46,660 nt of DNA from Actinomyces oris (GCF_001929375.1 NZ_MSGO01000013.1:1-46660), one strand, 5' to 3'; positions 8,398-17,793 are shown, counted from the first letter of the stretch. Notes: generated by a model from the sequence alone, not told the origin. Made by a program: numbers and translations.

Positions 8398-9150
8398 TCA
8401 GGAACGAGCCTGCGAGGGCTCGCGCCTCTCCTCGTCACCGGCCACGACCAGGGCATCCTGAAGAGTGAAGTTACCGTTGTAGAGCGCCTTGCCGACAATC
8501 GCGCCCTCCAGTCCCAACGGCACCAGACGGCGCAGCGCGACCAGGTCGTCGAGGTGGGCGATACCGCCGGAGGCGACCACCGGCGCCGCGGTGCGCTGAC
8601 AGACCTCGGTGAGCAGAGCGGTGTTGGGGCCGCTCAGCGTGCCGTCCCGGGTCACGTCAGTGACGACGTAGCGCGCGCACCCTGCGGTATTGAGCCGCTC
8701 GAGGGTCTCCCACAGGTCTCCGCCCTCCTTGGTCCAGCCGCGGGCCGCCAAGGTGGAGCCGCGCACGTCGAGGCCAACGGCGATCTTCTCCCCGTGCTCG
8801 GCGATGACCCGTTCGGTCCACTCGGGATCCTCCAGAGCAGCCGTCCCCAGGTTGACCCGGGCGGCTCCGGCGGACAGGGCGCGGGCCAGTGAGGCGTCGT
8901 CACGGATGCCTCCGGAGAGCTCCACCTTGATGCCGACCTCGCCGACGATGCGCGCGAGCAGCTCATGGTTGGAGCCACGTCCGAAGGCGGCGTCGAGGTC
9001 CACCAGGTGGATCCACTCGGCCCCGGCACGCACCCAGTCCCGGGCGGCGTCGACGGGGCTGCCGTAGTCCGTCTCTGAGCCGACCTCTCCCTGAAGGAGC
9101 CGGACGGCCTTGCCATCGGCGACGTCGACGGCGGGAAGTAGAGTGAGCAT
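8398..9150 (-). CDS. hisA: Phosphoribosyl isomerase HisA/PriA
   Basis: (Beta/alpha)8-barrel isomerase converting ProFAR to PRFAR in histidine synthesis. In many Actinobacteria the single enzyme PriA also does the TrpF step of tryptophan synthesis. The 250-residue product shows the N-terminal catalytic Asp in [13 protein letters not shown], the phosphate-binding SGGIRDD and SGGIAHL loops, and the second catalytic Asp in [12 protein letters not shown]. An AGGAG site lies six nt before the ATG. It lies 40 nt downstream of hisH on the same strand. Whether it is bifunctional depends on whether another trpF exists elsewhere in the genome. Confidence 0.95.
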   Translation of the reverse strand: MLTLLPAVDVADGKAVRLLQGEVGSETDYGSPVDAARDWVRAGAEWIHLVDLDAAFGRGSNHELLARIVGEVGIKVELSGGIRDDASLARALSAGAARVNLGTAALEDPEWTERVIAEHGEKIAVGLDVRGSTLAARGWTKEGGDLWETLERLNTAGCARYVVTDVTRDGTLSGPNTALLTEVCQRTAAPVVASGGIAHLDDLVALRRLVPLGLEGAIVGKALYNGNFTLQDALVVAGDEERREPSQARS

Positions 9151-9190
9151 GCGTTTCTCCTGCTGTGGTCGTGGGCTGGCTCGGGTGGGG

Positions 9191-9829
9191 TCAGAGGGTC
9201 GTCAACCAGTTGCGCAGCAGCTGAGCCCCTGCGTCACCGGACTTCTCAGGGTGGAACTGCGTGGCGCACAGGGAGCCGTTCTCGACGGCGGCGATGAAGT
9301 CGTGCCCGTGAGTCGCCCAGGTGGCCTGTGGCGGACGGGTGGGACCGGGGCCGAGCAGCTCGGCAGGGTCCTGGGTGGCCGCATAGGAGTGGACGAAGTA
9401 GAAGCGCTCGTCGGCAACGCCGTCGAACAGGACGGAGCCCGAGGGAGGACGGACCAGGCTCCACCCCATGTGCGGAACGACGTCGGCACTCAAGCGGGAC
9501 ACGGTGCCGGGCCACTGTCCCAGCCCTTCCTCAGCGGTCCCATGCTCCTGGGAGCGCTCGAACATGACCTGCATGCCCACGCAGATTCCCAGGACCGGCC
9601 GTCCACCGGCCAGGCGCTGCTCAATGAGACGAGGTGCGTCGACCGCCCGCAGCTGCTCCATGACCGCGCCGAAGGCGCCCACCCCGGGGACCACGAGCCC
9701 GTCGGCCTCGGCGACCTCGTGCGGGTCACTGGTGAGGGTCACCTGCGCTCCGACTCGTTCCAGAGCGCGCACCGCCGAGCGGACATTGCCGGATCCGTAG
9801 GACAGGACGGTGACGCGGGGCGCTTGCAT
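9191..9829 (-). CDS. hisH: Imidazole glycerol phosphate synthase, glutaminase subunit HisH
   Basis: Class I glutamine amidotransferase that supplies ammonia to HisF. The 212-residue product carries the oxyanion-loop region PGVGAFG (about 45-51), the nucleophile Cys in GICVGMQ, and the His-Glu of the triad in QFHPEKS near the C terminus. The start was set at ATG 9829 ([15 protein letters not shown]), with AGGG eight nt upstream. An upstream extension to 9877 has no conservation. hisF is not in this window. hisA follows, and a plus-strand kinase gene lies upstream. Confidence 0.95.
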   Translation of the reverse strand: MQAPRVTVLSYGSGNVRSAVRALERVGAQVTLTSDPHEVAEADGLVVPGVGAFGAVMEQLRAVDAPRLIEQRLAGGRPVLGICVGMQVMFERSQEHGTAEEGLGQWPGTVSRLSADVVPHMGWSLVRPPSGSVLFDGVADERFYFVHSYAATQDPAELLGPGPTRPPQATWATHGHDFIAAVENGSLCATQFHPEKSGDAGAQLLRNWLTTL

Positions 9830-10080
9830 GTGACACACCCTACCGTCCCTGCAGATCATTCTGAGTATCCTCCACACTCTGAAACGCCCTGTGACGTGCG
9901 CAGAACCGGAACCGGCAGCGCCGGCTCAACAGCCTTGGGGCGGCGGTTCGAGTGGTGCGTCGAGCTGGTCGCGGCCTTGCACAGGCACGGCGCGAAGACA
10001 CGGGAGGAATGTGCGATCTGAATCCGGGTAGTCGCTTCCTTTCACGAATCCCCAAGATGGGCGAGTATTCGTCTGTGAGC

Positions 10081-11838
10081 ATGCAGCCCCCCTCCGGCCA
10101 GGCCCCTCCACCGCCTTGGCCGGCGCCCCCGCCTCCACCGCCTTCGCAGGCCTCCTCGAGCCACTCCGCCGCAGCGGCCGGCACGGGGTCGGGCGGGTCC
10201 AACGGGTCGCGCAGCGCTGCACCCTTCTCCATTCCCGGAGTGCGGATCACCTCGGTGCTGGGACGCGGTGGCTTCGCCACGGTCTACGCCGGTGTGCAGG
10301 ACTCCCTGGAGCGTCCGATCGCCGTCAAGGTGGACTCCCGTCCCTTGGATGATCCCCGCAATGAGCGGCGCTTCATGCGCGAGGTGCAGGCGGCCTCGAG
10401 GATCTCGGGGCATCCTCACGTGGTCTCGCTGGTCGACACGGGCAAGCTGCCCGACCTGCGCCCCTACCTGGTCATGGAGCTGTGCGCGGGCGGCAGCCTC
10501 TACGACCTCGTCTCACGCGGCCCGACTCCCGCCTCCGACGCCGTGGCCCTGGTGGAGGCCGCGGCCTCGGCCCTGGGGGCCGCCCATGCGGCCGGCGTCA
10601 TGCACCGGGACGTCAAGCCCGCCAACATCCTTCTGGACTCCTACGGCTCTCCCCGACTGTCGGACTTCGGTATCGCCGCTGTCCAGCGCGAGGGTCAGGA
10701 CCCCACCGTGACCCTGGAGTGCCTCACCCCCGACTTCGCCGCGCCGGAGGCCTTCATGCTGGCCGGCCCCGGCCCCGAGGGGGATGTGTGGTCCATGGGT
10801 GCGGTGCTCTTCGCCCTGCTGACGGGCCGAGGCCCCCGGCGTGGTCCCGACGGCGTGCAGCGCAGCCTGCCGGAGATCGTCCGGTCCCTCGACGCCCCCC
10901 TGAACCTCACCGACCCGAACGTCCCTGAGATCCTGCTACCGATCCTGAGCAAGGCGATGGCCCCGGATCCCAAGCACCGCTACCGCAACGGCACTGAGCT
11001 CACGGGGGCCCTGGGGCAGATCCGTGAGCATCTGGGGACGGGACACCTGGCCGTCGGCGGGCCGGTGACCTCACTGCGGCTGGTTGAGGCCGGACTGGCG
11101 CCGCCTCCGCCCGACGAAGAGGCGAGCTCACCCGACTCCTCCGCTCCCAGCAGTGCATCGCAGCGGGCATCATCGGACTCCGTCTTCCCGGTCCGCCCCA
11201 CCGGCTCCTCGGGGCCCGCCGCCTCACCGTCCTCAATCGTCGCAGGTGGACCGGAGCGCTCCGAGAAGGCGCCCCTGAATGCCCCCGTCTCCGCCCAGCT
11301 GAGTCAGTCGATGAGACTCTCCGGCCGAGAACGCAGGCAGATCGGTCTGCGCTCCGCGGCGATCGGCGCGATTGTCGGACTGGTCGTCGGTCTGAGCGCA
11401 GGATGGGTCGCGGGCGCCCGGCTGGCTCCTGCGGCCAACGCCACCAGAGCATCGGGGGCCGTGTCCCAGCCCTCGTCGTCGAGTCAGGACAACGCCTCGA
11501 CCCCGCCGCACCCAGTGGGGACCTGCCTGGCGGGCACCACCTCGATCTCGGGTCAGACCACGGCCAGGAAGGTCAGCTGCAACGATCCCCACTCCTGGGA
11601 GGTCTACCAGGTGGGGACCCTTGCGGAGAGCACCTCGGGATCCAGTGATGACGACCTGGCGGCCGATCCCAACGTACAGGCCACCTGCACCGTACAGGCC
11701 GCCCAGCAGTACGGGGCCGGCGATCCGAACACATCGGTGCTGGGCCCGGGGGAGGCCGGGTGGAACACCGGGAAGCGGGGCTTCTCCTGCATCGCCTCCG
11801 ACAAGGGCGGGCAGCGGACGAGCTCCTACGCCGGCTAG
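10081..11838 (+). CDS. Membrane Ser/Thr protein kinase with Septum_form-like sensor
   Basis: 585-residue PknB-type (Hanks) kinase. A Pro-rich N terminus is followed by the kinase domain (about 55-330): glycine loop LGRGGFATVYAG, lysine in IAVKV (K83), catalytic loop HRDVKPAN (175-182), DFG (195-197) and APE (221-223). A long Ser/Pro linker leads to one membrane helix (about 420-440) and an extracellular C-terminal domain with four cysteines. That domain resembles the Septum_form domain of actinobacterial proteins; there are no PASTA repeats. The start is uncertain: ATG 10081, GTG 10075 and ATG 10057 are all in frame. The gene is inserted in opposite orientation between two his blocks, and a hairpin six nt after the stop probably ends both convergent transcripts. 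Confidence 0.9.
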   Translation: MQPPSGQAPPPPWPAPPPPPPSQASSSHSAAAAGTGSGGSNGSRSAAPFSIPGVRITSVLGRGGFATVYAGVQDSLERPIAVKVDSRPLDDPRNERRFMREVQAASRISGHPHVVSLVDTGKLPDLRPYLVMELCAGGSLYDLVSRGPTPASDAVALVEAAASALGAAHAAGVMHRDVKPANILLDSYGSPRLSDFGIAAVQREGQDPTVTLECLTPDFAAPEAFMLAGPGPEGDVWSMGAVLFALLTGRGPRRGPDGVQRSLPEIVRSLDAPLNLTDPNVPEILLPILSKAMAPDPKHRYRNGTELTGALGQIREHLGTGHLAVGGPVTSLRLVEAGLAPPPPDEEASSPDSSAPSSASQRASSDSVFPVRPTGSSGPAASPSSIVAGGPERSEKAPLNAPVSAQLSQSMRLSGRERRQIGLRSAAIGAIVGLVVGLSAGWVAGARLAPAANATRASGAVSQPSSSSQDNASTPPHPVGTCLAGTTSISGQTTARKVSCNDPHSWEVYQVGTLAESTSGSSDDDLAADPNVQATCTVQAAQQYGAGDPNTSVLGPGEAGWNTGKRGFSCIASDKGGQRTSSYAG

Positions 11839-11843
11839 AAGCC

Positions 11844-11870
11844 GCCGCCCACTGGCCGGCAGCGGGCGGC
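11844..11870. terminator. Bidirectional hairpin terminator between kinase and his-linked gene
   Basis: GCCGCCC (11844-11850) and GGGCGGC (11864-11870) form a 7-bp perfect stem five nt after the kinase stop codon and 14 nt from the end of the convergent gene. There is no U-tract, as is common for high-GC actinobacterial terminators. Confidence 0.5.
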
Positions 11871-11884
11871 GCGTGCCGGTGAGG

Positions 11885-12799
11885 TCACTGCGGGGGACGG
11901 CGCAGGCCGCGTCCGAACCAGCGCATCGCCCGAGGCGCCTGGATCTCGGAGGACTTCACCGCTCCGGGGACGTCATCGGCGTCGATGACTCCCAGGAGGA
12001 CGTCCTCGACGACCTGGTCCATGGAGGCCAGCAGGAGCCCCGCCGAGGCCTCCTCACCGGGCTGGCCGTTGGTGAAGTGACGGGCGGTGATCGTCCCGGA
12101 CAGGCCGGACTCGATACCGACGTCGGTGGCCAGGTCGGCGGTCATGAGAACCGCCCCGGCCCGTGACAGGCGGGAGAGCTGGGCGGCCAGCTCCGCGGCC
12201 TCAGCGGGCTCGGAGTCAGAGCCGCCGAGCAGCTCGGCCACGTCCCAGTCCGAGTGGGCGGAGACGAACTGCTTGACCGCGAAGGCCCCGCTGGAGGAGG
12301 GCACCACGGTGCAGTCGAGGTCCAGCAGGGAGCACATTCCGGCCAAGCCGTCGGCCCGGTTCAGCGGCGTCATGACAACGGCGACCTTGACCGCCCGGGG
12401 AGCCTGGTCGTCGGACTGACCGGGCACGTAGGAGCTCAGGGAGTCGGCCGCGGCGGCGATCTGCGCCTCCTGGGCATCGGTGAGCCGGGACAGGCCCTCG
12501 GTGTCCTTCGCTCCGCCCTGTCCCCCGTCCAGGGGATGGTAGGTGTTGTGTGGGACGGCGTCGGGACTCACGTCCGCCGGACCATTCTCCCCCTGGGCGC
12601 CGGCCGATACGGAGCCGTCCTCCACCGGGGTCTGCCGGCCCGGTTCGCTGCCGGACTCCTGCACAGCCCCCAGGCCTTCGACCGAGAGGTCGTCGGGGAT
12701 CTCCACGTCGCCCATGAGGGCGGCGAACTCTGCGTCCAGGTCGCGCTGGTGGTCCTGGTGGTCGTCGCGGCTCTCGTCGGGCCGGGGGGGCTGGTCCAT
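11885..12799 (-). CDS. Hypothetical protein downstream of hisB
   Basis: 304-residue protein of unknown function. The first 115 residues are acidic, polar and probably disordered (DAEFAALMGDVEIPDDLSVE, then Pro/Gly/Ser-rich). The rest, from VKVAVVMTPLNRADGLAG, looks like a folded alpha/beta domain with DLDCTVVPSSSGAFAVKQF and ASMDQVVEDVLLGVIDADD. There is no signal peptide. The ATG overlaps the hisB stop by one base (TGATG) with GGGAAG upstream, so it is co-translated with hisB. This placement suggests a link to the his operon by expression only; no catalytic motif is recognised. Confidence 0.7.
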   Translation of the reverse strand: MDQPPRPDESRDDHQDHQRDLDAEFAALMGDVEIPDDLSVEGLGAVQESGSEPGRQTPVEDGSVSAGAQGENGPADVSPDAVPHNTYHPLDGGQGGAKDTEGLSRLTDAQEAQIAAAADSLSSYVPGQSDDQAPRAVKVAVVMTPLNRADGLAGMCSLLDLDCTVVPSSSGAFAVKQFVSAHSDWDVAELLGGSDSEPAEAAELAAQLSRLSRAGAVLMTADLATDVGIESGLSGTITARHFTNGQPGEEASAGLLLASMDQVVEDVLLGVIDADDVPGAVKSSEIQAPRAMRWFGRGLRRPPQ

Positions 12800-13398
12800 C
12801 ACAGGCTTCCCTTCGTGGATGGGATGGTCTCGACACGGGGGTCGTCCTCCACGGCTGCGCGCAGTGCGCGCGCCAGGGCCTTGAACTCGGCCTCGGCGAT
12901 GTGGTGGGGATCGCGCCCGGCCAGGACCCGCACGTGCAGGCAGATGCCGGCGTGGTAGGCGATGGCCTCCAGCACGTGACGCACCATGGAACCGGTGAAG
13001 TGACCGCCGATGAGGTGGTGGACGAAGGCCTCTGACTCCCCCTCGTGCACCAGGTAGGGGCGCCCGGAGATGTCGACGACGGCATGAGCCAGGGCCTCGT
13101 CCAGTGGAACACTGGCCTCGCCGAAGCGGCGGATACCGCGTTTGTCCCCCAGGGCCACGCGCAGGGCCTCACCGATGCAGATGGCGGTGTCCTCCACGGT
13201 GTGGTGCACGTCGATCTCGGTGTCACCGGTGGCGCGCACTGTCAGATCGATGAGCGAGTGGCGCCCCAGCGCGGTGAGCATGTGGTCGTAGAAGGGAACG
13301 GTGGTGGAGATGTCGGTCTGGCCCGTGCCATCGAGGTTGATCTCGACGACGACGCTTGACTCGCTCGTGGCTCGCTCAATACGCGCAATACGACTCAT
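12799..13398 (-). CDS. hisB: Imidazoleglycerol-phosphate dehydratase HisB
   Basis: Metal-dependent dehydratase converting imidazole glycerol phosphate to imidazole acetol phosphate. The 199-residue, monofunctional form is typical of Actinobacteria. The two metal-binding motifs are clear: [11 protein letters not shown] (about residues 63-73) and a second histidine group in the C-terminal half ([15 protein letters not shown]). VPFYDHML is also conserved. GAGGAAG lies five nt before the ATG. It is 111 nt downstream of hisC and overlaps the following unknown gene. Confidence 0.96.
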   Translation of the reverse strand: MSRIARIERATSESSVVVEINLDGTGQTDISTTVPFYDHMLTALGRHSLIDLTVRATGDTEIDVHHTVEDTAICIGEALRVALGDKRGIRRFGEASVPLDEALAHAVVDISGRPYLVHEGESEAFVHHLIGGHFTGSMVRHVLEAIAYHAGICLHVRVLAGRDPHHIAEAEFKALARALRAAVEDDPRVETIPSTKGSL

Positions 13399-13509
13399 GG
13401 GTGCTTCCTCAGCATCGGGTGTCGTGCTTTTTCAGCACAGTGGTTCATCGGTGACTCAATCGATAGCAACCCTACCGGTCCTAGGCGCCGATCGCTGCCG
13501 GCATCCTTG

Positions 13510-14652
13510 TCATCTGCCGATGGCTGCGGTCAGGGCGGTGCGCAGGCGCGCCATCTCGTCCGGTGTGCCGATGCTGGCACGCAGGAAGCCCTCGGGACCG
13601 ACGACGCGGATGAGGACCCCGGCGTCGAGCAGAGCCCGCCAGACGGCCTCGCGGTCGGGGAACGGGCCGAACAGGACGAAGTTGGCGTCCGATTCGTGCG
13701 CGCTCAGTCCCTGGGCCCGCAGCCACTCCACGAAGGCGTCGCGCTCATCGCGCAGGGAGGCCACCTGAGCCATGAGCTCGGCGCGGTGGGACAGGGCGGC
13801 CAGGGCCGCGGCCTGGGTGACGGCGGAGAGGTGATAGGGCAGGCGCACGACGCGCAGGGCGTCTACCAGGGCGCGGTCGGCGGCCAGGTAGCCCAGGCGC
13901 AGACCGGCCGCACCGAAGGCCTTGGACATGGTGCGGGTGACGGCCAGGTGCGGGTGGGCCGGCCCCACCAGCTCCAGGGCGCTGGGCACGCCCGGACGGC
14001 GGAACTCGGCGTAGGCCTCATCGATGACGACGACGCAGTCGCTGACCCGGGCGGGCGATCCGATCTCGGCTTCGAGGACGGGACCGTGGCCGCGGGCCGC
14101 CTCAAGGATCCGCTTGATGTCCTCCAGCGGCAGGGCGGTTCCGGTCGGGTTGTTGGGGCTGGCCAGGACGACGACGGCCGGCCGAAGCTCGTTGATCGCG
14201 CTCACCGCGGCGTCGACGTCGAGGGTGAAGTCCTTGCGGCGCGGTCGCGTCTCGTAGTCGGTCAGGGTGTCGCGGGCGTACTCGGGGTACATCGAGTAGG
14301 TGGGGGTGAAGGTCAGGCAGGTGCGCCCGGGACCGCCGAAGGCCTGGAGCACGTGGAGCATGACCTCGTTGGAGCCGTTGGCCGCCCAGATCTGCTCAGG
14401 GGTCGCATGCGCACCGGACTCGGTCGCGAGATAGTCCGCGAGCGCGGCCCGCAGCCGGGGGAAGTCCCGCTCCGGGTAGCGGTTGAGCCCCTGGGCGGCC
14501 TGAGCCACGGCGGTGGCGATCGACTCGATGACCGCGGCCGAGGGCGGGTAGGGGTTCTCGTTGACGTTCAGCCGCACGGGGACGTCGATCTCGGGGGCCC
14601 CGTAGGGGCTCTCGCCCTCCAGGTCCGGTCTCAGGGGCAGGTTCGCGTTCAC
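13510..14652 (-). CDS. hisC: Histidinol-phosphate aminotransferase HisC
   Basis: PLP-dependent fold-type I transaminase making histidinol phosphate from imidazole acetol phosphate and glutamate. The 380-residue product has the N-terminal LNVNENPYPPS, the substrate/PLP region ASPNNPTGTALP, the Asp of VVVIDEAYAEF and the PLP lysine in TRTMSKAFGAAGLRLGYL. The GTG start at 14652 lacks a strong ribosome-binding site. It is followed by hisB. In the usual actinobacterial order hisD lies directly upstream, but here the antiporter gene does. Confidence 0.95.
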   Translation of the reverse strand: MNANLPLRPDLEGESPYGAPEIDVPVRLNVNENPYPPSAAVIESIATAVAQAAQGLNRYPERDFPRLRAALADYLATESGAHATPEQIWAANGSNEVMLHVLQAFGGPGRTCLTFTPTYSMYPEYARDTLTDYETRPRRKDFTLDVDAAVSAINELRPAVVVLASPNNPTGTALPLEDIKRILEAARGHGPVLEAEIGSPARVSDCVVVIDEAYAEFRRPGVPSALELVGPAHPHLAVTRTMSKAFGAAGLRLGYLAADRALVDALRVVRLPYHLSAVTQAAALAALSHRAELMAQVASLRDERDAFVEWLRAQGLSAHESDANFVLFGPFPDREAVWRALLDAGVLIRVVGPEGFLRASIGTPDEMARLRTALTAAIGR

Positions 14653-14755
14653 GCCAGGAGTCTACGGCTCAGTCCGCTCCAGCGGTTGGGCCGCCCATCC
14701 GGTGGTGCGCGCGGCGCCGAGGGCGGCGGTCGCGGTGTCCTGCTTGGGGTCGTTG

Positions 14756-16618
14756 TCAGTGCGGCTCGCTGGTGAGCATGATCTCCTGGAAGTCGAGGCG
14801 GTTCAGGGCGTGCTCCAGGGAGTCGGCCGAGTAGAGGCCCTCGTCGCCGGCGTCAAGAAGGGCCTCGCGCTGGGCTCGGATCATGTCCAGGGCTCGTTCT
14901 CGCACGGGGGCGAGGTCGTCGTGGCGCCAGGTGGGGTCGGCCCAGGCCTTGGCAACGGCTGCTGGCGAGACGACGATGTCGTTGCCCTGCCTGCGTACGA
15001 GGCCGTGCTGCTCAGCGGTCGGGCTGAGGCTCTCGTTGTTCTCGGGGTCTGCGGCACCGGTGGGTGCTGCGGGTGCGGCGTGCTGGGAGGCACCGTGAGT
15101 ACCGACGCAGGCGACGTCGCGGGCGGCGTTGACCAGCAGCGAGATGACGGCGGCCTTCTCCTCGTCGTCGGCGGGGCCGGCCATGGCGGGTCTGACGACG
15201 CGGACCAGTGCGGACAGCGAAAGTCCTTGGATCGTCAGTGAGCCGGCGGCCACGAGCATGGCCACCAGGAGGAGGAAGGGGTGGTGAGGTGCTGTGGTCG
15301 GCAGGGTCTGGGCGGCTGCCAGGGTGATGGCGCCGCGCATGCCCGCCCAGACGATGACGGCGCCCTCGCGTGTGCCCAGGGGCTCGGCTGCGAAGTAGTC
15401 CAGGTCGGCGCCCCGGCGTCTGACTCGGCTGGAGAGGCTGCGTGCGCGCCGGGCGATGCTCTCGTGGTTGGTCTCCCGACGGAGTCTGCGCTGGACCTGT
15501 GCGAAGCGGCGCCGGTCCCAGGGAACCGGGGGCATCTCGGCCTCTCCGCGCACGATGGCCGAGCAGCGATTCTGGAACTGGTGGATGGCCTCCTCGTTCT
15601 CCTGCCAGTGGGTCGCCCAGCGCGCGGTCCGGTGGCTGAGGAGCTTGAGCATTGGTGCCACCACGAGTGCCCGGATGACGATGGTGAGGAAGCCTGCGAC
15701 GACGGCGATCGCCAGCGCCCGTCGAGCCCCGAGGTCCGAGGCGTCCACCTTCTCCACGATGCCGAAGAACTCCAGCCCCATGACCAGGAAGATGAGTCCT
15801 TCCAGGGTGAGCTCGACGGTGTGCCAGTTGGTGCGCGAGGCCACTCGGTGGGCCGGCGGCAGCATGCGCGGGCCGCGGTGGCCGGTGATGAGCCCGGCGA
15901 CGACGGCTGCCACGAGGCCTGAGCCGTGCATGTGCTCGGCCGGGATCGCCGCGAGGAAGGGGACGGTGAAGGACACGACCGTGTCCACGGTGGGGTCGGT
16001 GATGTGGGAGCGCACCCGCAGACTCGCCTCACCGACGAGCCAGCCCACCCCCAGGGCCACGAGGACCGCCAGGGCGAAGCCGCCCAGCACGCCGCCTACG
16101 CTGACGCCGCCCGATGTGGCGGCCGAGACGGCTGAGGACAGGACTACGAGTGCCGTGGCGTCGTTGAGCAGTCCCTCCCCCTCCAGGACGGTGATGATGC
16201 GTTGGGAGACTCCCAGCCGCCGGGCGATGGAGATGGCCACGGCGTCGGTGGGGCTGAGGATCGCCCCCATGGCGATGGCCCAGGCCAGGGAGAGTCCCGG
16301 TACCAGGAGGGTGAGGACCGCGCCGATCGCTGCGGCGGACAGGGCCACCAGCAGGATGGCCAGCACCGCCACCGGGGCGAGCTCACGGCGGAAGTTGATG
16401 GTGGAGATGCTCACCGCCGTGGAGAACAGCAGCGGGGGGAGGATTCCTTCCAGGACCACCTGGGGGTCCAGCTCGATCGCCGGGATGAAGGGCAGGAAGC
16501 CCACCGCCGTGCCACCCGCCAGGAGGATCAGCGCCGGGGCGACGCCGATGCGGTCGCTGAGCTGAGAGGCCGCAGCGATGGCCAGAGTGCCCAGCACGGC
16601 GATGATGAGGAGGTCCAT
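14756..16618 (-). CDS. CPA1-family Na+/H+ antiporter
   Basis: 620-residue membrane protein expected to exchange Na+ (or K+) for H+ across the cytoplasmic membrane. About 12 hydrophobic helices fill residues 1-430, with the family hallmark ILSPTDAVA, the conserved EGEGLLNDATALVV segment and MRGAITLAAAQTLP late in the membrane region. A hydrophilic loop near 330-400 and a cytoplasmic tail of about 130 residues follow. The start was set at ATG 16618 (MDLLIIAVLG), immediately at the first helix. The frame stays open 67 codons upstream into the MarR gene. It lies 43 nt downstream of the marR-like gene and is probably controlled with it. Confidence 0.9.
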   Translation of the reverse strand: MDLLIIAVLGTLAIAAASQLSDRIGVAPALILLAGGTAVGFLPFIPAIELDPQVVLEGILPPLLFSTAVSISTINFRRELAPVAVLAILLVALSAAAIGAVLTLLVPGLSLAWAIAMGAILSPTDAVAISIARRLGVSQRIITVLEGEGLLNDATALVVLSSAVSAATSGGVSVGGVLGGFALAVLVALGVGWLVGEASLRVRSHITDPTVDTVVSFTVPFLAAIPAEHMHGSGLVAAVVAGLITGHRGPRMLPPAHRVASRTNWHTVELTLEGLIFLVMGLEFFGIVEKVDASDLGARRALAIAVVAGFLTIVIRALVVAPMLKLLSHRTARWATHWQENEEAIHQFQNRCSAIVRGEAEMPPVPWDRRRFAQVQRRLRRETNHESIARRARSLSSRVRRRGADLDYFAAEPLGTREGAVIVWAGMRGAITLAAAQTLPTTAPHHPFLLLVAMLVAAGSLTIQGLSLSALVRVVRPAMAGPADDEEKAAVISLLVNAARDVACVGTHGASQHAAPAAPTGAADPENNESLSPTAEQHGLVRRQGNDIVVSPAAVAKAWADPTWRHDDLAPVRERALDMIRAQREALLDAGDEGLYSADSLEHALNRLDFQEIMLTSEPH

Positions 16619-16661
16619 GGGCCAAGGGTATCCAAGTGCATCGGCGGATAATGCTGGGGCT

Positions 16662-17612
16662 TCAGCAGTCGTGGCCGGTGACGTGGGGGAAGGCCATGCC
16701 GGCCCCAGGGGTGCGCTGTGCCCGACCTGCTCTGTACCTGCGGTCCCCGCGCTCGGGAAAGCCCTCTCCAGGTAGAGCGTCGCCGCCTTGACAGGGACGT
16801 CCTCCTCGGCGCGGACCACCGTGGCCCGCCCGCCTGCGTCGCCTGCCGCCGTCCTCTGACGGGTCGGCGTCGGCCGCCTCCGGGCCGGAACCGGGGCCGT
16901 AGCCCGGAGCGAAGACAGGGCCGGGGCCGAAGGGGCCGAAACCGTGCTCGCGCATGCGCATCATGGCCTCGAAGCGCTCCTCGCCCATGCGACGACGGGC
17001 GCCGGCGAAACGCGGCCCGCGCTCACCGTCCTCATCGGGCCCGAGCTGAGACTCCAGGGAGTCGATGATCTTGTCGAGAAGCCGAGCCAAGGTGGAGGTC
17101 TCCTCATCAGTCAGAGACTCGAGGTAGTCGGCTCTGGGCCCGCTCAGCGGCGTACTGCGGCCGGCCTCGGTGAGGTGGACGACCATGACTCGACGATCCT
17201 CCTGACTGGGCCTGCGCTCGATAAGACCGTCGGCCTGGAGCTTCTTGAGAAGCTCATTGAGGGACTGTTGGCGGATATCGAGGAGGAAAGCCAGGTCACG
17301 GGTGGGGATCGGGCTCTGCATGCGCAGGGCGGCCAGTACCCGGCCGCGGCCGCGCGTGATGTCGGCGAAGGGTCCGTCGTGATGCGCCGTCATGCGGCTG
17401 TGGCGCATGAGGTGCTGCAAGCGCCGGAATCGTTCGTGGAGGGAGGCTCGCTGCGGGTGCTGCGCCAAGGCCGCGCCGTCGGCGTCCTTGGAAACATGGG
17501 GGTGGGGGCTGTTCGTCATATCGGTTTCCGTCCCAGCGCCTTGATAGGCGCTGTGTTGAGTGTCGGGTGGGGTGGTGCTCGGATCGGTGTTCCTGATGCT
17601 CTCGGGATTCAT
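16662..17612 (-). CDS. MarR-family transcriptional regulator
   Basis: 316-residue regulator with a winged-helix domain at about residues 85-160 (GRGRVLAALRMQSPIPTRDL, then NELLKKLQADGLIERRP, DRRVMVVHLTEAG), the MarR recognition helix and wing. The dimerisation helices flank it. The C-terminal part is Gly/Pro-rich (HGFGPFGPGPVFAPGYGPG). The start at ATG 17612 has AGGAG six nt upstream. The last 70 residues have poor codon bias for part of their length, while the frame used by the antiporter looks more coding-like there, so the true C terminus may be different. It is divergent from recQ, with a likely operator between them, and is followed by the antiporter gene. Confidence 0.85.
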   Translation of the reverse strand: MNPESIRNTDPSTTPPDTQHSAYQGAGTETDMTNSPHPHVSKDADGAALAQHPQRASLHERFRRLQHLMRHSRMTAHHDGPFADITRGRGRVLAALRMQSPIPTRDLAFLLDIRQQSLNELLKKLQADGLIERRPSQEDRRVMVVHLTEAGRSTPLSGPRADYLESLTDEETSTLARLLDKIIDSLESQLGPDEDGERGPRFAGARRRMGEERFEAMMRMREHGFGPFGPGPVFAPGYGPGSGPEAADADPSEDGGRRRRRAGHGGPRRGGRPCQGGDALPGEGFPERGDRRYRAGRAQRTPGAGMAFPHVTGHDC

Positions 17613-17712
17613 GAGCTTCTCCTGACTCGTGAAGGCACCCGTGCGCTCTGCCTGCGTTCCCGTCGACACCGGTTCTCGCGGTCGTCGCGGACAGCTGCGG
17701 CACCGCACTTCA

Positions 17713-17793
17713 GAAGGTGCCTGTTGTATCTTGACGACGCCAAAACTACAGGCACCTTCCAATTTCGGTCAAGGAGTTACGACTGGTACCTGT
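17713..17793. promoter_or_regulatory. Inverted repeat and third half-site between marR-like gene and recQ
   Basis: GAAGGTGCCTGT (17713-17724) is repeated in perfect inverted orientation as ACAGGCACCTTC (17748-17759), separated by 23 nt. A related forward copy, GGTACCTGT, follows at 17785-17793. These sites fill the 328-nt gene-free stretch between the divergent genes and are the natural candidates for autoregulatory MarR binding. A TTGACC hexamer on the minus strand lies beside the inner repeat. The binding protein is inferred. Nothing else gene-like was seen in 17613-17940. Confidence 0.45.

Noticed and set aside
16619-16819. Upstream start of the antiporter at GTG 16819
   Set aside because: The extension lies within the marR-like gene and the first membrane helix begins right after ATG 16618. 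Kept only as the codon-bias observation.
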